From Apodospora peruviana (Eukaryota; Ascomycota; Sordariomycetes; Sordariales; Lasiosphaeriaceae): a DNA stretch of 64,000 nt. The stretch covers positions 620,001 to 684,000 of the forward strand of contig JAUEDM010000002.1 of NCBI GenBank assembly GCA_033439685.1, given 5' to 3'. The notes under the pieces are model-generated. The model saw only the letters and a list, made by a program, of their open reading frames with translations. It made no database searches and was not told where the DNA came from. Made by a program: the position numbers and the translations under genes. This document shows, piece after piece, positions 11,697 to 23,591 of the stretch (position 1 is its first letter; every line of letters starts with the position of its first letter).

Positions 11697-14600
11697 TCAC
11701 CATCTCCAGAGCCTACCCCGGCTATATCCCCAGATGACCCCAGTTTTCAGATCCATTGGCTGCAAATTCCCAGTGAGGTAATGCATGATTCTTTCGATCG
11801 CCTCTCGGATCCGACTTTCGGGAGCTGGTCCGGCATCAGCAAATAACCCCTGAATGTCAAGAAAATCAGGACCCCCGGACCAAAAATAGCCGGTATCGCC
11901 ATCACAGAACTCGTTCCTATACGGCTTGGTCCTAGCGTTACGATGCGCCGCGCGAAGGAGAACATCAGGTCCATCTACCTCATCACCATGTCGAATGGCA
12001 GGTCGGTTAAACATGTCCCGGTGGTTTTCGCTCAAGACATGCGCTAGATCCGATATCCCTCGTGCTACGGCAACTCGCGAGGCAGCAGTGAGCGCAATAT
12101 CCCGGTGGGCTCGCCACCAAATCGGAGACAGAGAGGTGAGGTAAAGCAAGTTGTCGATGGTTGTCGGCAAGCCGTGCTCGCAGGCGAGCGTAAAGCAAGC
12201 CCCGACGACAATTTGCTCCAGCACTCCAACCACGTTGATATCTCGATATGACATGTCGTAGAAGAATGGCGACAGCATCCACCGGGTTTGAATGTCACAG
12301 TACTCGTTGGGTAATGGGAATTGCGCAATAACAAATGGAAGGAGATATTTGTCGTCGAGATACAAGAGCAGTTCGGCGACCGATCTCCGCCACTCATCGG
12401 AAACGTTGTCCAGGACTGGCACGTATGCTGTGTTCTCCAAGGGCAGTACGAGTCTGAGATACCTCTCTGTCCCAGCCTCGACGAGGCTCCGTGCTTCCCC
12501 TGGTTTGAAGGCGAATATGTTATCGTGTACGTTCTCAAGGAAGTCTTTGGCGGTCTGATGGACGAGTTGAACCACTGAACCTCCTGTCACTTTGCTCATC
12601 AGATCATACTGAAAAGTCCCGAGCTCAGAAGCATTAACAAATTCCACCAGTGGACCACATATGTCGAAAATAGATCGGCAAAAGTCAGGCCAGGACCTGC
12701 AGATCGGGCGATTTCTTCTCAGTGGGTCAGTGATAAGCGGTTCTTTTGGCTCATCTGATGGAGGCCAGTTGTCAGGAATGGATAGAGCGTCGAAAAGCTC
12801 TTTGACGAGGAGTGGCCGTTTGCTACCCGCTGCGATAACCCACGCGAGGACTTTTCTGCCCATTTGGATATGCTCTGAAACACAATCCTTCGCTAACTCT
12901 GTCGTTATCATTCTGTACATCTCGTTCAGCTCCAGTGGCAAACCCGCAAGCATGTTTCTTATTGTCGTCCAGGTACACGGTCCTCGTTTGGTGTATCTGA
13001 CTGCCTGGCCGATCGAGAGCGTCACCCACAGCGTAACCCCTTGTGCGTGCTTGAGAAGGTAAGCCTTGATGGCGTCCACTTCTTGCTGCTTGACGACCTC
13101 AGTGATTTCACCGCCCGCTGGGGATTCGCCGACGGATTGGTCTCCCAATTGTTGTCGCCGTCTCCTCGCAAAAGGTGTCATGGCTTCTGGTTTATTATGT
13201 CGATCTAGGGCGTGGGCTAATGACGAGATGCCTTGATCCACAATCTCAGGGATATCTGCTCCATTCTCCGCTTCCAGAAGGATGTCATATGTACCGTATA
13301 CTTCCTCAATCGAAGAATAGGGCCGGCTGAGGACAATGACCTTGAACCTAGACCCGGGGTTTTCGGTCCACTCCGCAAGCCGCTGAAGTATATCGTGACC
13401 CCCCTTTTCATCTCTATCCGCTGACTCGTCCAGTCCGTCCAAGAGGCACAAAATTGGCGGACCATCGGCCCTGGTGACAATAGCTTCCAGGACGGCCGGT
13501 AACTCTTCCAGCACCGCGTCGTGATTGAGGTGATAGATGTGGGCGCAGGCTTGGAAAAGTGTCCGTCTTTGACGGAGGAGCTGGCAGCAAATTGAACGTA
13601 TCATAGACGTGTGGGACATTCCGATCTCACCACCGCGCTTGCTGTAAAACCAGCTTGCCATGAGAAGGTCGGGAGACGACTGACAAGCCTGATTCAGAAT
13701 CGATTTTGCCAGTACCGACTTTCCAGACCCGGGCTTGCCCTGAATCCAGAGGATACCCGATTCTTCCTGGTTCCATTTCTCGAAAGTGGGGTGCGTTTTA
13801 ATCCATTCTGTTGTTCCACTGAAGGCTACCGCAACTTGGTTTCTTCGGATGTGCATGTTGTCAAATTTGAGGGCCGCCAAGAATTCTTGTCGTTCCTATT
13901 AATTAGTGCTAGACCAAGATGTCGCTTATAAGGGCGCCATAGAATGAGAGAAAATAGCATTATCTTACCTTCATACTCTGTGTTTTCGTCAATAGGCAGG
14001 AAACTGTTCACACCCCAACTCGAACCATCCTCCGCAAGACTTGTTCACCGGTAAGCAAAAACATGCACACCCATTCGCGATAACTCAGCCCGGAACTGTG
14101 TCAATTCTCGTTCTACTGTACCAGTTGATAGATAATGGACGTTGGTGATTATGTATAGCAACTCAAAGGTCCCGGGACAAGGTGCAGCTGGTGACGTGAG
14201 GCTGGTGAGGGTGGCCCTTGTGCTGGTCAGGATGAAGTTAAGGGTGTCAAATAATGAGCCTATTGAGGCTTCGGCGAGGTTCTTGGAAAGCAGTCAACGC
14301 TCGCGTGCGGTCAAGCCTTTCTGCAGACCTTGCCAGTGACTCTCTGTTGGGCACAGCTTGATCAGAGTCTGCGCTACAAGGAGGCGGACCAAGTCAACAA
14401 CACCACAATGTCGGATGTCTTGGCAATTTGCAAATGTCAACCACATGTCGTGTTTGGGGATATCCCAGGGAGGGTATTTTTGCCAGGTAACTGGCAGGGC
14501 TCCTATCAAGTATGTTCCGAGTGCCTCTACACTCGCCGGCGTAATGGGGTAGTAAAGACACCCGCCTAATGATGTAACCCAGTCTCTGTATGCGGCCGTG

Positions 14601-15890
14601 TTGGTGAACCATGCGATGACATCGGAAGTCGGTGTGATATTAAGGAATTTTCCGAGGATCTCCGTATTTCTCTGAAAGGCTTTGATCTCTTGCCGTTGTG
14701 AGTGCTCATATGCAAAAGCATAGGTTTGCGCCAAAGCTGTGGATAATGGATATCAGTATCAAGACCCAGATAGAGATTTGTCTCCGCCATACCTTGGTGC
14801 TTGCTCAGGCTCTGCGCGCAACTGGTCATCAGTGTGAACACCTCTTCGGTCTGTATATATTATCTCGTCGAGCTGATGATTTCCATGTACTTTGCCTCTT
14901 CCTCAAGGCCAATGTTTTCCAGCCCCTTCCGAACATTGAACCGGAAATAGTGGCCCTCCTTGCACAGCCGGGGATGGTGTTTGGCGAAGTCTTCGGCCTT
15001 TTTTTCTGTGTCGGTAGCAATCTTCACAAGCTTCGCACCGATGCGTAGGGGATCATCACCGAATGGCCTAGGATTGGGGACGCCTGTACCTATGGAGACC
15101 AGACATGAGATGTTTTCTTCCAGATCCCAGGAGCTGTCACCGCTGTCTGAGAACAAATCGTAGGCTTCGGACCACACCTCCGTTATTGGGTTGTTTGCTG
15201 GCGTGGCACCGTCGACAAACTCTTCGTTTCCAATCTCGATGGGGTCAAAAAAGGACGTAGCGGCCGAGGTAGCACGGGCGGCTTGCTAGATGGTTGTCTT
15301 GTCTAGGAGGTCCCGGCCGCGCCGTTCGGAAGGGTAACTGGAGAAGACCACGGTATTCCCAGTTTGTTTGCTTGTAGAGCAGACAAATCTAAATAATGGT
15401 GAGCTGGGAGAAAAAAAATGCATATCAGTTCGATTCTGACACACGTCTTGCAAGGCTCGGTTCTGGAATAGAAGAGGAGCTCGTTTTCAGAGAGAAGTCG
15501 CTTTCGGAGCAGATCCTTCACCCCGTCCTCGACAGCGACGTGGTCGAACCGCCCTTGTACTTTTCCTCTTAGATTCAGCCTGTGATTGACCTTTGTGAAG
15601 ATCCTGGGTGCCATGGCCCGATAGGTGTCGATGCACTCGTCGACGCTCATTCTGAGACGGCCGAGCATGATGGCGATGAGCCCCCCGGTCGACGTGCCCC
15701 CAATCATGTCGAAATAATCGCATGGCAGCGGCGGCTTCTCCATGTCGATCGATTCCATTAGTTGCTTAAGAATATAAAGCGAAGACAAGCCCCGAATACC
15801 CCCGCCATCGAGGCACAGCAGATTGAGCCCGATCGGGCTTCGCGCTGAGACCGGGACCAGCCCGTGACCTGATAGGTGCGTCATTTCCAA
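11697..15890 (-). pseudogene. Patatin-NACHT NLR-like protein with four in-frame stops
   Basis: Fungal NLR architecture: an N-terminal patatin-like phospholipase effector plus a NACHT STAND ATPase. Exons join in frame: 15890..15445, 15388..14793, 14736..13969, 13885..11697 (1333 codons). Patatin motifs are intact: oxyanion hole DGGGIRGL, nucleophile elbow GTSTG, and catalytic Asp in VDGATPANNP. NACHT: Walker A GKPGSGKS and Walker B LCLLDGLDES, followed by winged-helix-like sequence. No WD40, ankyrin or TPR repeats follow; the protein ends in about 200 unassigned residues. The continuous frame is interrupted by TAG at 15286-15288 (where the family has the Trp of IW-x-A-x-RATSAA), TAA at 14860-14862, and TGA at 14294-14296 and 14045-14047. 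No indel is seen, and all four fit C-to-T or G-to-A changes. The 727-codon NACHT half from ATG 13880 is open and could still be expressed alone. Confidence 0.8.
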
Positions 15891-16942
15891 TCGTTAGCTG
15901 GGCAAACAAGGAAGAGTGAAGTCGAGGAGATGTCAATCAGCTGTCTCTGGCATCGTAGCGAACGGGTGCTGCATTGCGCCGGGGCAATTCTCGTGATGGG
16001 CAGTACTGTGGGATTTCGATGTTGCGAACTCGGGAGGACTGCTTCGGCTTGGGTGAATTGCCTGAGCCGAGATGTGTTGGAGACCGCAGGCTAGTGCTGC
16101 ACCTTGTCGATGTCGGGGAAAGTGCAACTGTTTTGCCCAATCAGGTGAGGTACTTAGCTGCCTAATGTGTGTGCCTTGGGTTCTGGAAGGAGCAATGCGG
16201 CAACAGAGAATGCTTGGGAAACAGCAGGCTCAACTGAAGCTGAATTCTCACTGGCCTCTTTGGGGGCAACTCGCCGGGGCAAACAACACACAACAGTCAA
16301 CAAAACCTGGAACAGCTGAAATCAGGGAATCTGAAACGCTCGATGCGGCTCAAAACCGGAATAAGACGACACGGCCCGAAGAAAACGGAAACCCTCCAAT
16401 ATCGACATCCAGAGCGCGCTTGCCGCTGCGGACAATCAGTTTTCCCAACCACGCATCGATACGAAGCTCCTGATGAGAATAACATCCTCCAAATATGGCA
16501 TTAGACAAAACAGCGATGGTATTTTGGGACCCGACGATCAAATCGCCATCTAAGCGACCTCGAGCTGCACTGATCACACTTTACAGATCTACAACCCGCT
16601 TACATTCACGAGACTTCTTTAAAGAATTGCCTAGTTACCGACAAGTCGAGGATCAACGCCATTAGTACGTCCAGTCCAAAATCATCAGACAGTGGAGGCA
16701 GGATTGTGACAAGGCTTCCCATGACTCCATGAGTGTCCATGAACGGTCAAAATTAGACGATGTTCTATAGGGGATGCTCTGGAATAGGAATATTGTGTAT
16801 TGCAATGGAAGAAAAGAGGAAAAGGCAGCCAGAGCTAGGAATATATATGGGCGGTGTGGCTGCTAGAACCGTAGTGGGTAACCCTGCCCAACATGTTCTT
16901 AATCTTGGTATCCAGGAGACCCGGCATGATATTTGGCCCTAT
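15891..16942. other. Upstream region of the patatin-NACHT gene
   Basis: About 1.05 kb with no convincing gene. Short open frames lie on both strands without family motifs. It should include the promoter of the minus-strand NLR gene and the 3' flank of the next minus-strand gene. Confidence 0.4.
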
Positions 16943-17774
16943 TCATGTGGGCACCACTGGCCACCAACGCTGGGATGGATTAATCTCCACAAATAGCCAC
17001 TTGTTATCCTCGTTGCGCAGTTCCGCCTCCCTGTCCATCTTGGAAACTGGCCAAGTAAACGGCGGAAGCGTCCTGTATTTCTTCATGTCCCTGTACAGTC
17101 TCACGGCCAACACACACCTCTCCCAGTCCTTCGTGACCGACCGACGGCTCTGCTTCACCCCTTTTTTATCGGAAGAGGATGACGCATCATCGTCCTCCGG
17201 CCACCGTGCAAGTCTCAGTACAATCCAGCCATCGTTAAGATGCTTCTCCCGCCGCTTGATAGGTCCTAGAGAGTATTTTCCGCGAGACCAAAACCAGTGG
17301 GTTCGCGCCGGATTGTGTACCAGACCGGCAAAGGTCTCCGTCATATGGTCGTAGCGGCCCTCGGGGTTGTTTCGAGCTTTGATTCGGCTGCGAATGGACT
17401 GCATAGTTAAGTACTTGTGGATAGCGCAGAACAGAATCAAGATCCAGACAGTGATGGCCAAAAAATTCAGCGCGCCTGGTAGGAGATGATCATATCTGCG
17501 AAGAAGAGTTTCTCCCGATGAGTAAAAGGATGCAGAGGCCCGCAACATGACATCCGGCCTTCAAAGCAAGATTGCCATCATCCTGCTCAGCAAGATTGAG
17601 TTCATAGAGTTTATCCGTGTAGCCTTGCCAGGGTTTCTTGAAGATGATCAGGTCAACGGGAAGGAACTTGTCGGTAAACTCTTCTGGCATGTGGCCCCAT
17701 ACCAGTGTCCGGACCGAGACAGCTCCCAGAGGTCCTAAGTAGGGATAGGAAGGTTTGCTGGTATTCTTGTCCAT
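16943..17774 (-). pseudogene. Single-TM hypothetical protein with a frameshift
   Basis: Two minus-strand frames appear to be halves of one protein. The first runs from ATG 17774 (MDKNTSKPSYPYLGPLG) to the segment DDGNLALKAG. The second picks up near 17548 with FYSSGETLLRRYDHLLPG and one clear TM helix (ALNFLAITVWILILFCAI), then an acidic/serine stretch and the ending SQRWWPVVPT at 16943. The halves differ by one base of frame, and I find no GT-AG intron giving a sensible junction, so a single indel is the simplest explanation. Family and role not recognised. If a non-consensus intron exists, the gene could be functional. Confidence 0.45.
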
Positions 17775-18390
17775 GTTGATGACGACTGCCGCTCAGGATC
17801 GGTCATTGATACCTTTTAGCTGCTGGTATTTTGGTGAATGATTCCACAAAAGAATGGAGATTTTGGGAGTTGCCTTGCCTTTAAAACACATTTGCAGTTG
17901 TCGGAAATCCCCATCTATTAACCAGTGACTTTAGGTTCGTGGGTCAAGATACTTTACGTCATGAAACTCAAACACGAAGGCGTTTTTTAGGTACTCCACA
18001 TACTTCCATGAGCTCCAAGATGAAACTTTCGGTCCGGCTTCGAGCCATCAGAGGGCACGGCACCACCGGACGGTACAGTCATTCACACCTTCGGCGCGGC
18101 AGTAGGTACGGCACCCGGCTCAGCCTTGAGCTGCCACACTCCTTTGTACCCCTTGCCCACAAAGTTGTCCGAGCGGGTCTGGCTTTCCTGGACAGAAGAC
18201 CATCTCCTTTTCCTCCAGCAGCTTTCCGCCGAGTCACCAGTGGGCACTACTTAGCTATCCTAGGAAAACAGCAATGAGACACTGAATTGTGAAACACTCC
18301 AACTCTTTTAATTCTGATCAAATCATATCATGTTGATGAAAGAGTTCCTGAAGCTGGATAGCGAGAAACGTCATATAGAAAGGCAAAAAG

Positions 18391-18396
18391 AAAAAA
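18391..18396 (-). terminator. Pol III T-run terminator of tRNA-Glu
   Basis: Six T on the minus strand about 12 nt beyond the tRNA-Glu 3' end, with a second T5 at 18385-18389. This is the expected form of a Pol III terminator. Confidence 0.6.
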
Positions 18397-18407
18397 GGAA
18401 ATCTTAC

Positions 18408-18497
18408 TTCCCATACCGGGGTTCGAACCCGGGTCGCCAGAATGCCAGTGTTTAAGAATTGAAAATCTGGTATGCTAAACCTCTACACTATATGGGA
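18408..18497 (-). tRNA. tRNA-Glu (anticodon TTC) with an intron
   Basis: The minus strand gives acceptor TCCCATA pairing with TATGGGA, D-arm GTGT/GCAT, T-arm CCGGG-TTCGAAC-CCCGG and anticodon stem CCAGA/TCTGG. The anticodon is TTC, decoding GAA. Between the base 3' of the anticodon and the second half of the stem lie about 18 extra nucleotides, the canonical place of a nuclear tRNA intron one nucleotide 3' of the anticodon. Total length is 90 nt. Exact intron ends could shift by one base. Confidence 0.88.
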
Positions 18498-21395
18498 CTT
18501 ATTTGTTGAAAATTCGAATTGAGGTTTGGACTTGTAAACAGACTCCCGTCCGGGCGGGTAGCTTTTTGGTGCTCCGGGTGAGAGAAAAGTGAAATACTGA
18601 GTTAGGACTTTCAACGAGGCAAGCACCCGACCTTTGATGGACACCTCACCTTCCGCGCGGGCTGTCGCAGGACTCGGAGCTCCTGCCCCGCTTGCCCAGA
18701 TGCTGATGGTGGCTGCCTTGGTTGGACATCGGAGCGTGACACAAACCGGCAGTCGCACCCGCCCGCCCGAACGCGGAATACAACTACCTGAGTCATGCTG
18801 ATGGAAGGAACCACCGGTATCTGTTGAGAATTCAAGAAAACTCGACTTCCTCATCAACGCAAATGCCAAACATCCATCGTTGGTTCCTTTGCCAGGTGGT
18901 TACCAGCCCCAAGACCAACATTCATATCCATGATAACGCAAAAAGCTTTCCCGCCTCTCCAACCATTCCCGTCGTGCAGGAATTAGACATTCTAGACCGA
19001 GAGTGTACCTATGCCTGTATGGTTCCGATGGCATCCCGACGCAGTGGCTCCTTACATCACTCGCTTACGATCTCTGAGCAACAACTCGATAGATCTGGGA
19101 CGCATTTACCTCGATGACCCCCGCGGTTAACGGAGGCTTGGCCAATTTAGTTTGAGCGGAAGAAGCAATCTGTCAGATCTCAGATTCATTTCGCTCATTT
19201 CCCCGTCCGTCGACCGTGGAGCAGCTATTGTGGCTTGGAAACGGCAGTCCGACACAGCATCATCCTGAATTCCTGGTGCAACATCCGCTGCTCGACCACC
19301 CACATCCGAATGGCAGTCATTCTTGGCATCTCCAAGAGCTCCAGGCACGACACCGACACACACACGTTAAAAAATGTTTGCTTCGGTCGGGCATCGGGTG
19401 TCGATCCAGGTTACACAAATACGCCAATCTCGTTCCATCCCACCCAGGTAGAAAGTCTAGAAAGCTCATTGGACTCCAACCATCCGCCAGCGACATTCAG
19501 GCTTTGACCGGCAATGATTCCTGTTTTTTCCCGATGGCTCAACACCTGACCGACATTGTGTCGTTGACACTTTCGGGACAACTGACTGATCATTACAGCA
19601 GCATGATGGTAGCATGATGGCGGGCGTGATTTTGGCAACCCCGAAATTGTGATTCTACAACACTGGTCCTGCAGACTCCCGATACCAGTGCAACAATCTC
19701 CACAGAGAAGCAAACACTCGGCAAAGCCCTTGTTGCGGGTTGACCTGGGAAGGATTTGGGGTCATATTTAAGATCGGCTGGTTTCTCTCCTTTTGTCCTG
19801 GGAATCTCCCGTGTCTTTTGTTTCTCCTTTCCTAGGCCTCCCGAACTCTAGGTAGTAGGGCATCAACGACTCTTCACACTGAACTTTCTAGCTTCGACTA
19901 GGCCCTCCCTCATTTCCAAACCACCGACACCTTGCACTAGTGTCCTAGCCAATTCTAATCAAGTCCCGGATGCCCATTTGAGCAGGGATCAAGTCAACTA
20001 TCTACAGTGGCATCCAGTTGGAGTGATTCCACCCTAGACCGCCTCGCCTTCTTGCGGCCACACCCCACGGGGGCGTCGAGCCATCAGTTGACACGAAATC
20101 CGAGCTCACTCTTCTAGACGCGGCCAGAGCGTCGGGTCGACATGGAGCGGTAGCATTGATCCGTCGGAAAGGAGCACAGAAAGCCCAGGTATTCCTGAGC
20201 CAAGGCGGCCAGCACTTGGGTGAGGGTAATGTCAGCAGCAAGGCGACTTCGAAAGCCGATGTATCCAATATTCCATCCATGCAGCCGCCCGGTATCTAGC
20301 ATTCTAGCGACAGATTGACTTGACCGAGCGTGGTTAGACGGTCAACTTCGTTTGGATAGCCTGGTATATCTCGCATCACGAACATATCCTCATTCGCTTC
20401 TTCTTCCACTTCTATGTCGCTACCCGTCTTGGAAAGGCCCGCACAGGCACACTGGGATAGCGTTGGGCGTCTGGTGAGGTTTCACAGCGTTTCCCTTCTT
20501 ATACCCCCACTAGGCGTCATTGTTCTGATTGGTACTCGTCTAGACTTTCCAGTCCGCGCAAGGTACCTCCCAGGGCGAGCTTTTAGTGCGATTGGCCGGT
20601 TCCGAGCACGACAGACTTCACTTCAGATAGCAGACAGGTCGAACAAGCTTCTACCTTGTAATTCACTGCAACGCTAGGCGCTGTGTAGTACAAGACTTCT
20701 GCCCAGTCTGTGAAACATTAGCCGACTGCTGGACAGCTCGCCCATTCAGGGCCAAGGCGGCAGGAAGGGCACTTCCTCATGACTATCTGGGGGTGGGTAA
20801 CTACAACCCGATCTGCAGTGTATTAGGATCGAGGTAACGGCAGTCAAATCGACATCGTGGGCGGCTTCTATCGCTTCGAGTTCGGTCACTCGCGGCTCCT
20901 GGAGCTTACCGACAACACCGCTGCCGGACAACACGACCAGAAAGAGACACAGCTGCCTGACACCGGGTTGTTCGCCCAACCACGAGCTAACACATTCGAA
21001 ATTTCGTGATCTCGGCTGTGGAAAGAATGGCCACGAGACCTTTCACCACCGCGGAATGTGCAAGGATGGTACATCGAAGGATCCAGGGAAGTTGGTAGAA
21101 ACTATCCATTCACAAGGCGAGACCCGAAGCCGATCTCTCGGTATCTCCTTGATATCAGACATTCTAAAGTGGTTTGATGATACGAGCTGTACTTTTTCGG
21201 CATTCCATCTGTGTGTGGGGAGAGAGCCACATGGTCTGAACCTGACATGTTCATTGCTTGGAAACTCGGTTGTAACCCCAGCCCGATCATACATAGTACA
21301 TGTCAAGGGTATTGGGCAGACACTAGCGTGCCAGACCATTGGGTCCTGCTGGTTCAGAATGACGAGTTAAATACAGATATCACTTTCTGTCATTT
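18498..21395. other. Gene-poor stretch of 2.9 kb
   Basis: No frame longer than about 135 codons and no motif I recognise on either strand. Some frames of 90-130 codons overlap on both strands near 19216-19713 and 20002-20302, but they lack start context, splice support or family similarity. A short direct repeat (gcatgatggta / gcatgatggcg) sits at about 19601-19622. Confidence 0.4.
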
Positions 21396-22619
21396 ATGAT
21401 CGATCTGGTGGCTCAGGAGTCAGGGACCAGCGACCAGTCATCCAGACAAGCTACAGACAAATCACAGCCGAGCTTTCGCCAAACCACACCACTTTTCCTG
21501 GTTAATTTTGACGACATCATGAGCACACCGAGCGTGAGCTGCCGCCTCCCTTGAACTAAGAATACCGGTATACTGACGAGCGGCAGACTACCAAACATCA
21601 TGCCGGTCGTGGAGAGAGGAGCCATAAACACTCCTCGAGCAAAGATGTCAAGCGCAGTAAGCACGGCTCTTCAAAGAACAGCTCCTCCAATGCCAGTAAC
21701 AGCCCTGGCTTGTCATTCTTGTTCGTTGTCAATGAACTGGACGTCAATTTCGAGCTCTCAACTCCCGAATCTGATCAATGGGGCAACATACTGCCTCCTA
21801 CCCATCAGCAAGCCTACAGAGACGAGCTCGCGGGCCAGGTCTTCAGGTACGATAGGGGTACTGTATCCCCTGCTGACGAATACCAGTGGTACCGACCTGT
21901 TTGGGGCATGGCTGGCGGCATTATCAGGCCCGGCAACCCAGTTTACGCCATGCCTTACAAAACCCAGACCGTCTTTGCTTGCTCGCCTCATCTTCCAATC
22001 ATTGTCTCCGACTGCGATGCTTCATTGGGGACTACATGGTTCCGTCACAATTGTGACTGCGACGACGCCAATGACGGAAATACGGACTCCTGGAACTCAC
22101 TGCACTTTGTCAATTCCAACGGTGTCTCGCAGGTAAACGCTTCATCCCAAGGAGATCAGTACGTGGCGGGCAGGAACCCTTCCTGGATTCCGGCCCTGGT
22201 GCCGAGGGCTTTCGAAGATACGAGCCAAAATACCACACCATCCCAGGGTCTGGGCGGCGAACTGCCAATCGTCATCGCTTTGATGGCTTTTCACAGTAGT
22301 CGGGGCAGAGCGAGCCACGTGTTTAGCAGCCGCAAATGGGAACACAATGAGTGGCGTGGATCTGAACATTCACCGGCTGGCTGTAAGTACACGAATTTTT
22401 ACTGACGTGGATAAGCCTCCATGAGGCTTTAATTTCGCGCCCGGGATAAGGTCCTAAATACGGCTAACATGCATCATTCCAGATCCAAGGTCTCATGGTA
22501 ACCCCAGAGGCCTTCTCGTTCATGTGGCCATTGAGAGGGATCCCATATACGCAGGGGATCCAGCCATTCTCGACAATTTTGCGGACCTTGAGTGGACGAC
22601 CTTGTTTGTGAGAGGTTAA
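21396..22619 (+). CDS. Hypothetical protein with a Ser/Lys-rich N-terminus, three exons
   Basis: Model join(21396..21500, 21587..22382, 22483..22619), 345 aa. The first intron has a weaker donor (GTTAAT) but a strong TACTGAC branch and CAG acceptor. The second has GTAAGT and TTCCAG with branch GCTAAC. Joining keeps the frame throughout. The N-terminal 75 residues are low complexity (HSSSKDVKRSKHGSSKNSSS) and probably disordered. The rest looks globular, with Trp/Tyr- and Asp/Asn-rich patches (NCDCDDANDGNTDSW) and a C-terminal piece ending LEWTTLFVRG. No signal peptide or TM helix. I do not recognise a family and assign no function. Support comes from the matching splice signals and the coding-like third exon. 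Confidence 0.5.
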
Positions 22620-23591
22620 CCCAACCAACGGTGTCCGGGAAGTTGCCGAGCTATGGCAGGGGCTTAAGTCTGTGATCTGGTTCTTGTATCGCACTGCCGT
22701 TGCTTTGCTACTGCAATTTTATGAATGTTTCTTTGAGACGAACGTTTTTAACATTCTTTCCTAGCTTGCCCTTGCGTCAATTCTCCTCTGCAGTTGTCTG
22801 CAACTCATCTTACCCTTATGAAACTTCCCTTTTCTGGTCCGTTCCATACTGAACTTTGTCATTCTCGTTTGACGATGAACACGATGTTATCTTGGCGGTC
22901 GATGGTTGCTGGGCCAACACAGGGGTTGTGATGTGAGGTCCTTTTAACGGATGATGGGACGCAGCAAAATCATGTTCAAAATTGCTGTTAGTTAGGCCCG
23001 TTTGTGTTTTCTTGACCACTCTTGCAACTTCGTCTCTTGACTGACTTCCCTAGTATACATGCATAGTATACTGCTAGCTAGTCTAGGCTCAGTTTCAGCT
23101 ATAAATTATTGACCAACTATTTTATGTCCATTGCTTCCCCAGTTACTTTGAAATCATATCTGCCATGAGCAGGCCGCCTTGGGGGTTTTTCCCCCAAACA
23201 GAACACCGGTACTCTACCTTGATCTACTATACTGCCATGATCTCTCTAAACGTCGATTTGTTCTCTCATTGACGCCTCGCAAGCCACGAAAGCGGATCGT
23301 GAACAAAACCCAGATAATTACATCATAACACCGAGACACTGTATAATCAACATGGTTGCCATCCGGGCTTGGTCAGGGATGATCACATACCTTATGCCTA
23401 GTCATTGTCAATTAATTATTACGGCCTATCAGCATACCTACCATAACGGACAAGCATGCGAGCAAGATCTCTACCATTACCGCGGTAAACATCTAGTAGT
23501 TCATAATTCTTCATCATTTCAAAGCCGAAGACTCGCTACTATACTAGGTACTCCCGTCAACAAAACTACCGCCCCCTCGGTGATGTCATCA
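22620..23591. other. Intergenic region between two convergent genes
   Basis: About 970 bp between the stop of the plus-strand hypothetical gene and the stop of the minus-strand AP-1 mu gene. It should hold both 3' UTRs. AT content rises near 23100-23420. No gene seen. Confidence 0.45.

Noticed and set aside
7343..17774. Assembly error as the reason for all stops and frameshifts
   Set aside because: Conserved genes elsewhere in the window (apm1, opi1, AAA ATPase, epoxide hydrolase) have no frame errors, and the patatin-NACHT lesions are substitutions rather than indels. Individual indels still deserve read-level checks.
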